Shown one piece after another: positions 1 through 8,525 of a DNA stretch of 64,000 bases. The stretch is from Nitrospinota bacterium (GTDB taxonomy: Bacteria > Nitrospinota_A > UBA7883 > JACRGQ01): contig JACRGR010000051.1 in NCBI GenBank assembly GCA_016212275.1, positions 51,947 to 115,946 on the forward strand, written 5' to 3'. A program made the position numbers and the translations under genes. Under the pieces are notes generated by a model. The model searched no databases, was not told the origin of the DNA, and was given only the letters and a program-made list of their open reading frames with translations. Numbering within the stretch: the stretch's first letter is position 1; each line of letters starts with the position of its first letter.

Positions 1-491
1 ACAGCGAATCCATCCGCGTGGCGGGGGACGAGCTGGACGAAGCGATAGTGCGCTACCTGCGGAAGAACCACGGCATAGACGTTGGCGTGTTCGAGGCGGA
101 ACGGGTGAAGATACACATCGGCTCCGCGTTCGATTCCGGCACGAAGCTGGAGACCGAAGTGGCCGGGCGCGACATCGTGAACGGACTGCCCAAGCGCGTG
201 ACGGTGGACGACGCGATGATACGCGCGGCGATGGCCGACCCGGTGAAAGCGATCGTGGAATCGGTGTACCGCGCGCTCCACGGCATCTCGGCGGAAATGG
301 CGGCGGACGTGACCAGCCGGGGCGTGGTGCTGGCGGGCGGCGGCGCGCTCATCCGCGGTTTGGACAAACGGATCCAGCAGGACCTGGGACTGCCCGTTTC
401 CACCTCGCCCGATCCGTTGACCGCCATCGTGCGCGGCGCGGGCACGGTGCTGGAAGAGTTCAACACCTACCGCCGGGTGATCATCAACTGA
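1..491 (+). CDS. mreB: MreB, C-terminal part (cut by window edge)
   Basis: This is the last ~163 residues of the actin-like rod-shape protein MreB, which forms membrane-associated filaments that guide cell-wall elongation. The frame is open from the left edge, so the real start lies outside the window. Recognisable MreB stretches are SIRVAGDELDEAI at the left edge, the IKIEIGSA-like VKIHIGSAFD, GRDIVNGLPK, and the nucleotide-binding VLAGGGALIRGLD followed by DPLTAIVRGAG. The C-terminus (NTYRRVIIN) is a normal MreB ending. No mreC follows: the next 250 bases hold only a decayed kinase tail. Family assignment is secure. Confidence 0.95.
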   Translation, partial: SESIRVAGDELDEAIVRYLRKNHGIDVGVFEAERVKIHIGSAFDSGTKLETEVAGRDIVNGLPKRVTVDDAMIRAAMADPVKAIVESVYRALHGISAEMAADVTSRGVVLAGGGALIRGLDKRIQQDLGLPVSTSPDPLTAIVRGAGTVLEEFNTYRRVIIN

Positions 492-510
492 CGTTACGGC
501 GCGGCTCAAA

Positions 511-639
511 TTAAGCGCCGCCGTTCGGCAGTCGGATAGTGAACGTCGCGCCTTCCCCCTCCACGCAATCCACCGATATGGCGCCACCATGTTCTTTTAT
601 GATTTCCTTTGTTATCGGCAACCCAAGTTCCGCTTCCCG
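511..639 (-). pseudogene. Remnant of a histidine kinase C-terminus (HATPase G2 box)
   Basis: Reading the minus strand from 639 to the TAA at 511-513 gives [17 protein letters not shown] followed by [19 protein letters not shown] and a stop. This is the terminal G2 region of a sensor histidine kinase ATPase domain (consensus GLGLPI-K-IV--HGG-I, then G-GT-F-I-LP). An in-frame TAA at 640-642 lies directly upstream, and nothing kinase-like is visible beyond it, so the catalytic core, H-box and sensor are gone. It is best explained as the surviving tail of a kinase gene deleted when the neighbouring operon was joined to mreB. The alternative, chance similarity, is unlikely given the length and the correctly placed stop. 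Confidence 0.75.
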
Positions 640-674
640 TTAGGCATCCCATCCCGAATATAGATGGGGGTATT

Positions 675-702
675 TGAGCAAAGTTGGTCTGGATTTTGCT
701 CA
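675..702 (+). repeat. Inverted repeat upstream of the glycosylation operon
   Basis: TGAGCAAA at 675-682 pairs exactly with TTTGCTCA at 695-702 around a 12-base loop. It lies just before the putative -35 box at 705, so it could be an operator or the 3' end of a terminator for mreB. No T-run follows, which weakens the terminator reading. Confidence 0.4.
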
Positions 703-704
703 TA

Positions 705-732
705 TTGACTGCGGGTAACTAGGTAGTACAGT
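705..732 (+). promoter_or_regulatory. Putative sigma70-type promoter of the glycosyltransferase operon
   Basis: TTGACT (705-710) and TACAGT (727-732) are separated by 16 bases, matching the -35 and -10 consensus at five and four of six positions. The start point would be near 739, leaving a leader of about 11-20 nt before the GTG at 750 or the ATG at 759. It is the only promoter-like pair in this gap. Confidence 0.45.
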
Positions 733-749
733 GATTAACAGGGTAAAAA

Positions 750-3700
750 GTGGCAAACATGGTTGAAAAGCCGATAAAGAAATTGAAAATTTTAAGCTTC
801 AACTGGCATGAGCCATACCTTTGTCTTTTGGCGAAGACATGGCATGAACTATTTGTTTTTGAACCTGTTATGTCTGAAGGGGTGTATCGCCGGTGGGATG
901 CCCGTTTCCGAGCGATACCCGCCAACCTGAAGATCGTATCCGAGCGCGAAATGAATCAGGGATTGGATGAGGGGAGTTTTGACCTCGTTATTTGCCAGAA
1001 CGTCAAAGACCTTATGCTGGTCGCTAAATGGCCGAAAACTCCAAAAATTTTGGTTTTTCACAATAAATTGACCACCGAGATAGCCCTCGGCGGCAACGCG
1101 GTGGACAGAATTGCCTATCTGAAGCAGATAAAACCCCTCCTGAAAGGGGTTCATTCGGTGTTCATTTCACAGTCCAAAAAGGACGATTGGGGCTTGGAAG
1201 GGGACGTTATCTTGCCCGGCATCCCGGTTGAAGAGTACGGCGGCTACACGGGGGAGATAAAAACCGTCTTGCGTATCGGCAATCGTCTTATGGAGCGCGA
1301 CCTGATGCTGGGGTTCACCGAACAGGAACAAATCTGCGAGGGGCTTCCCTCGACGGTTCTGGGGGATAACCCCCGTCTGCAGGGGTGCCGGATGTCCAAT
1401 AGCGCGGATGATTTGAAAACGCATTTTCAAAAATGCCGGGTGTACCTGAACACCACCAAACACCCATACGAGGACGGCTACAACCTTTCCCTTCTGGAAG
1501 CGATGGCTACCGGAATGCCGGTGCTCTCGCTTGCCAATCCGTCGTCACCGATAACCGACGGCAAGGAAGGATTCATAAATGATGATTTGGAGAAACTGAA
1601 AAACTCCGCACGGCTCCTTTTGGAGGACCATGTGCTGGCGAAGGCAATGGGGGAGAGTGCCCGCAAAACGGTGGCGGATAAGTTCCCGATGTCCACATTT
1701 ATTTCCCGTTGGCAAGCCGCGATTGAAACGGCCGCCAGTGGGCGGGCGAATATTGAAGTAAGAAATGATTTTAAGCGTGCAAATGTTTGGATTGACTACG
1801 CATATTATCCGGCGACTACGGCGCACTATCTCCGCCGCGCGTTCGCAAAATCCGCCAACCTCATTGCCAGCGGCGCTTCCATGCCGCAGGAGGTTATCAA
1901 GCTTTGGAATCTTGAGAACATGAAGGCCCCGCTCTTGGGGCAGGACGTGCCGCGCCTGTTGGCACGCGACGCGCTGGCGATCATGGAGCGGTTCCCCGTC
2001 GGATATTCGCCGGACTTTTTCCTGTGGGTGGAAACGGGGCTGGACGGCCCCCCAACGGGGCTGGAACGGCTTACTATCCCGAAGGCGGCCTATTTCATAG
2101 ATACGCACCTGCACACCGCGCAACATATCGCCGCCGCCCGGGCGTTCGATTGCGTGTTTCTGGCGCAAAGGGAATATATCGGCGAGTTCCAGCGCAACGG
2201 CATAATGAACGTCCACTGGCTCCCTCTGGCGTGCGATCCGGAGATACACGGAAAAAAGGACGTGCCGAAAAAGTACGACATCGGGTTCGCCGGGAGTATC
2301 ACGCAATCGCATCAGCGGCGGGCCGCGCTTTTGGCGGAACTGCAAAAACGGTTCAACGTACAAGTGAGTCGCGTGTTTTTGGAAGAGATGGCGGAACTGT
2401 ACTCCGCATCGAAGATCGTGTTCAACAACGCCATCCGGGACGACCTGAACATGCGGGTGTTCGAAGCGCTCTGCTCCGGTTCACTTCTGCTTACCGATGC
2501 GGCGGCTGGCCTTGAGGAGTTCTTTACCGATGGCAAGCACCTGGCCGTTTACAACGACGGTAATATCCTGGAAAAAGCGGCGTGGTGGCTGGCGCATGAC
2601 GAAGAGCGCGAAGCGGTGGCGCGCGCGGGGCGTGAAGAGGTTCTCAAGCGCCATACCTACGCGCACCGCGCCGATACGATTGTCCAGGTGATGCGCGAAA
2701 CGCGGGAATCCATCACGTTGTCCGGCGGCAAGCCGAAGAGCTATTTCCGCAACGTGCGCCCGGAGATCATCGAAATGGTGCCGCCGACCGCCAAGCGGAT
2801 ACTGGAGATCGGATGTGCGGCGGGGGAAACCGGCCGCGCCCTCAAGGAGGCCGACCCCCGGCGCGAAGTGGTGGGGGTGGAGTTCGACCGGCAAGCGGCG
2901 CGTGAGGCGGAGAAACTGCTGGACCATGTGTTCTGCGCGGACATTGAAAAGTTCCGCATCCCGTACCCCGAAGGGTATTTTGATTGCATCATCTACGCCG
3001 ACGTGCTGGAGCACCTGCGCGAACCGTCTGCGGTGATAACGCGCCACAAGCGCCTGCTGGGTCCGGAGGGCGTGATGGTGATGAGCATCCCGAACGTGCG
3101 GCATGTGTCCGTGGTGGCGCAATTGATGGAAGGGCGCTGGACATACCAGGAGGAGGGCCTTCTGGACAAAACGCATTTGCGGTTTTTTACGCTGGCGGAA
3201 GTAAAGGAAATGCTGGAGCAATGCGGCATGACCACACTGCTGGTGCAGGGGAAGCGGGCCGACACCATCTACCGCGAAGGCGCCAAAGGAACGCTGAAAG
3301 CCGGGCGGTGGCAGATCGAAAACCTTACCGAGAGCGAAATGTTGGATTTCTTCGTCTTTCAGTACCTGGTGCTGGCCACGCCGGACCGGTCGGCGACGGA
3401 CGCGGCGGACGACCCCGCGAGTCTGGAGCATTACCGGCGTCTGATTGCGGAATCCGAAGTGTTCCGCGTGGAATCCGACGATCCGTTCATCATGGCGGGG
3501 GCCGAGATCGCGGCGTTAAATACACTCGAATCGCCGGGCATTGCGGCGCGGTTGGACGCGCTGGATGAAAGCAGGGCGCAACGTCTTTTATGGGTGGGGC
3601 ATTTCAACATGGCGCTGGGCCGTTTCGAGGCGGCCCGCGGGGCGTATGCCCGTGCCGCCAGCCCGAAATACGAGGGGTGCGCCAGCGCCGCGATGGGTGA

Positions 3701-4850
3701 CATGCTCGCGGCATTGCGGAAATGGTGCGCGGCGGAGGGGGACAAGCAGGCCGAGGAATGGCTGGACCGTTATACCCTTGCCAACGGCTCTCCGGTGCTG
3801 ACCGCCGTGCTGGCGGCGGAAGAGGGGGAGGGCGCGCGCCGATTACCCGGCGACGCGTGGGACTTCAAGAGCGGAATGGATTTCATCACATCGTTCCACC
3901 GGCTGGAAGAAGAGGAGGATGTTGTGGGCGCGTTGCAAAAGGCGCGTGACGCACTGCGTCCCGGCGGCGTGCTGGCGATGGTCTGCGCATCGCGCTCGGC
4001 CAGTGGTATCTATCCGTCACCCATGCACCGGTTCTCCGGCGAGGGGATGCAAAAACTGTTGTCGCTCGTGGGCGGGCTTGGCGGTGTGCGCGTAATAGAA
4101 CTTTTGCCGGGGCGCATATTCGTCGCGATATGCCAAAAAGAGGGCGGCGCGCCGTTCGATTATGAAAAACGGTTCAATGCCATGCTCTCCTCCGCCGCGT
4201 TAATGCGCGCGCAGGAGTATTGGGACGCGAAGATGATTGTGGCCGCGGGGGATTGCGCCCGCGTGGCCGTCATGTATGGACCGGACAATAGCCCCGCGCT
4301 CGCGCGGCTGGCGGATTGCCTGCTCAAGCGGGGGCAAAGCGGCGAGGCCGAATCGTTGTACCGCAGGGCTCTCGAACTGGCGCCCTCGGAAGGGGCGCTG
4401 GTGGGGCTGGGTACGCTGTATCTGGGAAAAAACGATTTCACCGCCGCGGAAGATTTCTTTGTCCGCGCGGTGAAGGCCCATCCGCAAAACGACCGCGCCA
4501 TGTGCGGGCTTGGCATGGCGCGGTTCCACGCGGGGAAACAAAGGGAGGGGTTCGCCTGTTACCAAGAGGCGCTCTCCCTAAATCCGGATAACGGGTTGGC
4601 GCTCAGCGCGCTGGTGCAGGCGGCGTACCATCTGAAGGATTTTACGGCGGCGGAAACGGCGGTGAGTGCGTTTTTGGAATTCCACCCCGCGAACCTCGAT
4701 ATGCTGTTCGCCTTGGCGGGCATCCAGTACGCGCAGGGGAAATTCGCCGAGGCCAAAGATGCGCTGGACAAGATAATGCTGTTCGACCCGAAGAGGGAAG
4801 ACGCGCTGATGCTGTACGAAAAGCTGGCCGAAACGGTCCACGCGAAATGA
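750..4850 (+). CDS. Multi-domain glycosyltransferase / methyltransferase / TPR protein
   Basis: A 1366-residue fusion. Residues ~1-335 are a GT4-like glycosyltransferase (EDGYNLSLLEAMATGMPVL is the typical donor-binding helix). Residues ~345-645 are a second, CgeB-like transferase (YDIGFAGSITQSHQRRAALL; MRVFEALCSGSLLLTD). Residues ~670-890 are a SAM methyltransferase with motif I LEIGCAAGETG and YADVLEHL. The stretch ~1050-1140 looks like the C-terminal half of another methyltransferase (ALRPGGVLAMVCA) without its own motif I. Residues ~1190-1360 are tetratricopeptide repeats, as in O-GlcNAc-transferase-like proteins. GTG is the annotated start; ATG at 759 is an equally good choice. The stop overlaps the next start, so it heads an operon with Maf/CgeB genes, suggesting flagellin or surface glycosylation (inference). 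The first ~1 kb is visibly less GC-rich than the rest. Confidence 0.85.
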   Translation: MANMVEKPIKKLKILSFNWHEPYLCLLAKTWHELFVFEPVMSEGVYRRWDARFRAIPANLKIVSEREMNQGLDEGSFDLVICQNVKDLMLVAKWPKTPKILVFHNKLTTEIALGGNAVDRIAYLKQIKPLLKGVHSVFISQSKKDDWGLEGDVILPGIPVEEYGGYTGEIKTVLRIGNRLMERDLMLGFTEQEQICEGLPSTVLGDNPRLQGCRMSNSADDLKTHFQKCRVYLNTTKHPYEDGYNLSLLEAMATGMPVLSLANPSSPITDGKEGFINDDLEKLKNSARLLLEDHVLAKAMGESARKTVADKFPMSTFISRWQAAIETAASGRANIEVRNDFKRANVWIDYAYYPATTAHYLRRAFAKSANLIASGASMPQEVIKLWNLENMKAPLLGQDVPRLLARDALAIMERFPVGYSPDFFLWVETGLDGPPTGLERLTIPKAAYFIDTHLHTAQHIAAARAFDCVFLAQREYIGEFQRNGIMNVHWLPLACDPEIHGKKDVPKKYDIGFAGSITQSHQRRAALLAELQKRFNVQVSRVFLEEMAELYSASKIVFNNAIRDDLNMRVFEALCSGSLLLTDAAAGLEEFFTDGKHLAVYNDGNILEKAAWWLAHDEEREAVARAGREEVLKRHTYAHRADTIVQVMRETRESITLSGGKPKSYFRNVRPEIIEMVPPTAKRILEIGCAAGETGRALKEADPRREVVGVEFDRQAAREAEKLLDHVFCADIEKFRIPYPEGYFDCIIYADVLEHLREPSAVITRHKRLLGPEGVMVMSIPNVRHVSVVAQLMEGRWTYQEEGLLDKTHLRFFTLAEVKEMLEQCGMTTLLVQGKRADTIYREGAKGTLKAGRWQIENLTESEMLDFFVFQYLVLATPDRSATDAADDPASLEHYRRLIAESEVFRVESDDPFIMAGAEIAALNTLESPGIAARLDALDESRAQRLLWVGHFNMALGRFEAARGAYARAASPKYEGCASAAMGDMLAALRKWCAAEGDKQAEEWLDRYTLANGSPVLTAVLAAEEGEGARRLPGDAWDFKSGMDFITSFHRLEEEEDVVGALQKARDALRPGGVLAMVCASRSASGIYPSPMHRFSGEGMQKLLSLVGGLGGVRVIELLPGRIFVAICQKEGGAPFDYEKRFNAMLSSAALMRAQEYWDAKMIVAAGDCARVAVMYGPDNSPALARLADCLLKRGQSGEAESLYRRALELAPSEGALVGLGTLYLGKNDFTAAEDFFVRAVKAHPQNDRAMCGLGMARFHAGKQREGFACYQEALSLNPDNGLALSALVQAAYHLKDFTAAETAVSAFLEFHPANLDMLFALAGIQYAQGKFAEAKDALDKIMLFDPKREDALMLYEKLAETVHAK

Positions 4851-6742
4851 ACATTTACCTGAAAAACCTGCGGGCCATCGGGCAAAAGGAACCGGACCTC
4901 GTTGCCCGGCTTCGCACCGCGCCGGACGACCCGCGCATCAAGGTGGTGCGTTCCGCCGGGAAACCCGTGGCCATCGAGATCGCCGTCGGCGACGGCGGAA
5001 CGGTGGCGTTCAAAAAAGAAAAGCTGGGCGAAAACGTGCGCAAGATCACCCAGAGGAAACTGTTCAGTTTCAGCGAGGTTATCGTGCTCGCGGGCATCGG
5101 GCTGGGGGAAACCCTGCATGAAACGTTACAGGCAAGCGACGCGGGAGCATTCATACTCGTCATCGAGCCGAGCCTGGCGTATTTCAAAAAACTCATGGAA
5201 TGCTCGGACCTTTCCACATTGTTGACCGACCCGCGTGTGAGCCTATCAGTGGCGGAGAACCCGGTGGACGCGGTGATGTCGCGCCTTGAAGAACATTTCG
5301 GCGTGTTCACGCGCCCCAATTTCCAGGTGATAAAGCATGGCCTCGCGGTGGCTTGCCACACGGAGTATTTCGAGCAATTGGACAAGGTGCTGGCGGAGCA
5401 GAAGGCCATGGCCGAATCGAACCTGCGCGCCATCAGCCGTCTTTCGGCGCTGTGGCAGGGGAACGTATTCGCCAATATGGAGCATGTTCTCAAAAACCCG
5501 GGCATCATCCACCTCTTTGGACGTTTCACGAATATTCCCGCGGTGATCGTTGCGGCGGGGCCATCTCTGGACAAGAATTGCCGTTGGCTGAAGATGGTGG
5601 AACGCTCGATGGTCATCATCTGCGTGGATACCGCCCTGAAAACGCTTTTGAAAAACGGCGTCAAGCCGCATTTCGTGGTGGCGCTCGACGCGCTGATGCA
5701 CAATTACTTCCATGTTTCCGGCGCGCTCAACGGGGGTTTTACGCTCGTCGTCAATCCCGTCACCTATCCCCTGATACTCGAAGAGTGCGAGGGGCCGATG
5801 ATGGTCACCAGTTACAGCGAGCCGATGGTGCGCTGGATCGAAGGATTCACCGGGGACCTCGGCGCGAATATCACGGGCGGCTCCGTGGCTACCTCGGCGT
5901 TCGATCTGGCGTTGCGGATGGGATGTTCCCCCATAATCCTCACCGGGCAGGACCTCGCCTTTACCGGCGGGCGCACCCATGCAAGCGGCGGCGCGAACGA
6001 CGAGATGGTTTATAGCACCAGCGCGGAACCGGCCACGCCGTCCACCATGCACACGGAGGCGATGGGGTGGGAACAGATGAGCGCCGTGGAAGGGAACCTG
6101 GGGCACCAACTCGCCTCGAGCGTGAAAATGAACACTTGGCGCAACTGGTTCGAGATCCGGATAGCGCAAAAAGGGGTGGACTGCATAAACGCCACCGAGG
6201 GCGGCGCGGTCATACTCGGCGCCCGCCAGATGTGCCTGCAGGAAGCGGTCGCTCCCCGCCTGACGCCCGGGCCGGACATAACGAAGATCATCGAAGCATC
6301 CCGGCCGATGCGCCTGCCCGCCGACCTCCGCGCGATCCGGGCGCGGCTGGAGGCGTTGACGGCGGTTGCGCGCGAAGTGAAAAAGATATGCTCGCTCGGG
6401 ATCAAGGAAGCCGAAAAACTGCGCATCGCCGCCCAAAAAAAAGGTCACGACGTCACGGTGCAGTCCGCCGCGCGGGCCTGCGCCGACTTTATGGGGATCA
6501 TCATGGGGGAGGCGGAATTCTTCACCCTCAACCATTGGCGGCTGGAAAACGCGATGGACCGTATACAGCGGCTCCGCTCCGGATTGAAAACCCAGGACGA
6601 GATGAAACAGGCATACCTGAACGCCGAGTCGTACCTGATCCTTTTCCGGGAAACCTACCAAGTGACAAAGGAATTTGAGAAAAACATCCGCTCGTTGCCG
6701 TTTATGAATGCGCCGCAGGCGCGGGAAGCCAATGCCGTATAG
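4847..6742 (+). CDS. Maf-type motility accessory factor, DUF115 family glycosyltransferase
   Basis: A 631-residue protein with the DUF115/MptE-like core: AAGPSLDKNCRWLKM near residue 235, then IICVDTALKTLLKNGVKPHFVVALD, and later ILTGQDLAFTGGRTHASG. Maf proteins transfer nonulosonic acids (pseudaminic or legionaminic type) to flagellin in the cytoplasm. The N-terminal ~200 residues form the usual Maf N-domain (VIVLAGIGLGETLHETL; VIEPSLAYFKKLME). The C-terminal ~170 residues are helical with many Glu/Lys/Arg. The start ATG overlaps the previous stop by 4 bases, showing translational coupling. Acceptor and sugar cannot be read from the sequence, and no flagellin or nonulosonate synthesis gene is in the window. 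Confidence 0.85.
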   Translation: MNIYLKNLRAIGQKEPDLVARLRTAPDDPRIKVVRSAGKPVAIEIAVGDGGTVAFKKEKLGENVRKITQRKLFSFSEVIVLAGIGLGETLHETLQASDAGAFILVIEPSLAYFKKLMECSDLSTLLTDPRVSLSVAENPVDAVMSRLEEHFGVFTRPNFQVIKHGLAVACHTEYFEQLDKVLAEQKAMAESNLRAISRLSALWQGNVFANMEHVLKNPGIIHLFGRFTNIPAVIVAAGPSLDKNCRWLKMVERSMVIICVDTALKTLLKNGVKPHFVVALDALMHNYFHVSGALNGGFTLVVNPVTYPLILEECEGPMMVTSYSEPMVRWIEGFTGDLGANITGGSVATSAFDLALRMGCSPIILTGQDLAFTGGRTHASGGANDEMVYSTSAEPATPSTMHTEAMGWEQMSAVEGNLGHQLASSVKMNTWRNWFEIRIAQKGVDCINATEGGAVILGARQMCLQEAVAPRLTPGPDITKIIEASRPMRLPADLRAIRARLEALTAVAREVKKICSLGIKEAEKLRIAAQKKGHDVTVQSAARACADFMGIIMGEAEFFTLNHWRLENAMDRIQRLRSGLKTQDEMKQAYLNAESYLILFRETYQVTKEFEKNIRSLPFMNAPQAREANAV

Positions 6743-8525
6743 GGAGAACAACCTCGCTCTGCTGAAAAAACACCATCCGGCCCTGGTGGCGGTGTACGAA
6801 TCCGCCTCCGGCGCATCCGTGGAGACCTTCGCGGCGAAGAACGGCTTGCCGGTATTCCGCTACGCCGGGGCGGCATTCCATGGAATCATGAAACCGGAAG
6901 AGGAGGGGGAGCGCCTGGCTTCAGCCGTTCCCGGCGGGGTGAAGAACGTGTGGGTGTTCGGTCTCGGCTACGGTTACCATATCGCCGGTCTGCTCAAACG
7001 CGGCTTGAATGTGACGGTTTTCGAGCCGTCGCCCGATATTTTCAAAAGCGCGGTGGAAAACGCCGACATGGGCGCAATTCTGGAAAAGGCGAAGATCGTC
7101 GTGGGCGGCAATATCCGCGGAGAATTGGAGAAGGCGGATTATTCGTGCGCCCAACTTGTGCCGCACCGCCCCTACCCGCGCTTTTTTGAAAAGCAGTGGG
7201 AAAAACTGAACACGGTGTTTGGCGTGCGCTCGTTCCTCGCGCAACGGCGGCTGAAGGTCCTGCTGGTGGGGCCGATCTACGGCGGGACCGTTCCGACGTT
7301 CCACTATGTGAGAGCGGCGCTGGAAAATATCGGCGCGGAAGTGGCGACGTTCGACGCGGCCCAATTCGTGTCCGGCTATTTCGCGTTGGACGGCGTCACG
7401 TCGAACCACGTTCACCAAGCGCAACTCAAGCGGCGGTACAGCGACACGCTGGGAGAAGGCGTGGTGGCCATGGCCGACGAGCAACGGCCCGACCTGATAC
7501 TCGTGATGGCCCAAGCGCCTCTCGATACAAGTCCGCTTTCCCGCCTGCGCGAGTTGAAGGTGCCTATCGCGTTCTGGTTCGTGGAGGATTTTCACACGCT
7601 CACCTATTGGGACCGTGTGGCGCCGCTCTACGATTATTTCTTTACCATCCAGCGCGGCGCGTTTTTCGACAAGTTGCAGGCCGCGGGGGCGCGCCGCGTG
7701 GCGTACCTTCCGCAGGCCGCATCCCCGGCGCATCACCATCCGGTGGCGCTCACTCCCGAAGAGAAGGCTTCTTACGGCTCGGACCTTTCGTTCATGGGGG
7801 CGGGCTACCACAACCGCAAACAGTTCTTCCACGGACTGCTGGACTACGACTTTAAGATATGGGGCACCGAATGGGATCTGAACACGGCGGTGGGGGAACG
7901 GGTGCAAAACCGCAACCGGCGGATGTCGCCGGAGGAATACACCAAGGTTTTTTGCGCCTCGAAGATAAACCTGAACCTGCACAGCTCCACCATGCTCTCC
8001 GGCATCGACCCGGTGGGGGATTTCGTGAATCCCCGCGTGTTCGAGCTTGGCGCGTGCGGCGCGTTCTCGCTGGTGGATTTCCGCGCGGAGCTTCCGCCCT
8101 TGCTTGAGGAGGGGAGCGAAATGGCGACTTACCGCTCACTGGCCGATCTGCGGGAAAAAATAGACCATTACCTGGCCCACCCGAAAGACCGTGAACGTAT
8201 CGCCGCAACGGCGCGTGCTCGCGTGCTGGAAGAGCACACGTTTGAATGCCGGATGGAAAGCCTTTTGGCCGCGGTCATCGCCTGCGAGGGGCCGACGTTC
8301 GGCGCGGGCCGGGATAGCGGCGCGGTGTACGCGCGCAACCTCGCGGGGAAGATGGCGGAAGAGGCGGCGGACGACCCGGAGCTGGTGGCGTTCCTCAAAC
8401 AGTTTCCGGCGGACGAGGTGTTCTCGCTGAAAGAAGCGGTGGACAAAATAAACCGCGGTTCCGGCGGACTCAGCAGATCCGAGTCGCTCCTTTTGATGGT
8501 CAATGAAGTCCTGATACAGGGATGA
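6732..8525 (+). CDS. CgeB-like glycosyltransferase with Maf-like N-terminal domain
   Basis: About 597 residues from ATG 6732, which overlaps the preceding stop by 11 bases. Residues ~1-165 resemble the N-terminal part of Maf/DUF115 proteins (VWVFGLGYGYHIAGLL; VTVFEPSPDIF). From ~170 a CgeB-like glycosyltransferase follows: LKVLLVGPIYGGTVPTFHY, the DUF3880-like FWFVEDFHTLTYWDRVAPLYDYFFT, SDLSFMGAGYHNRKQFF, and the C-terminal donor site NPRVFELGACGAFSLVD. This reads as a fusion of the two families found separately in the neighbouring genes. It probably glycosylates the same surface target. Substrate unknown. Confidence 0.8.
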   Translation: MPYRENNLALLKKHHPALVAVYESASGASVETFAAKNGLPVFRYAGAAFHGIMKPEEEGERLASAVPGGVKNVWVFGLGYGYHIAGLLKRGLNVTVFEPSPDIFKSAVENADMGAILEKAKIVVGGNIRGELEKADYSCAQLVPHRPYPRFFEKQWEKLNTVFGVRSFLAQRRLKVLLVGPIYGGTVPTFHYVRAALENIGAEVATFDAAQFVSGYFALDGVTSNHVHQAQLKRRYSDTLGEGVVAMADEQRPDLILVMAQAPLDTSPLSRLRELKVPIAFWFVEDFHTLTYWDRVAPLYDYFFTIQRGAFFDKLQAAGARRVAYLPQAASPAHHHPVALTPEEKASYGSDLSFMGAGYHNRKQFFHGLLDYDFKIWGTEWDLNTAVGERVQNRNRRMSPEEYTKVFCASKINLNLHSSTMLSGIDPVGDFVNPRVFELGACGAFSLVDFRAELPPLLEEGSEMATYRSLADLREKIDHYLAHPKDRERIAATARARVLEEHTFECRMESLLAAVIACEGPTFGAGRDSGAVYARNLAGKMAEEAADDPELVAFLKQFPADEVFSLKEAVDKINRGSGGLSRSESLLLMVNEVLIQG

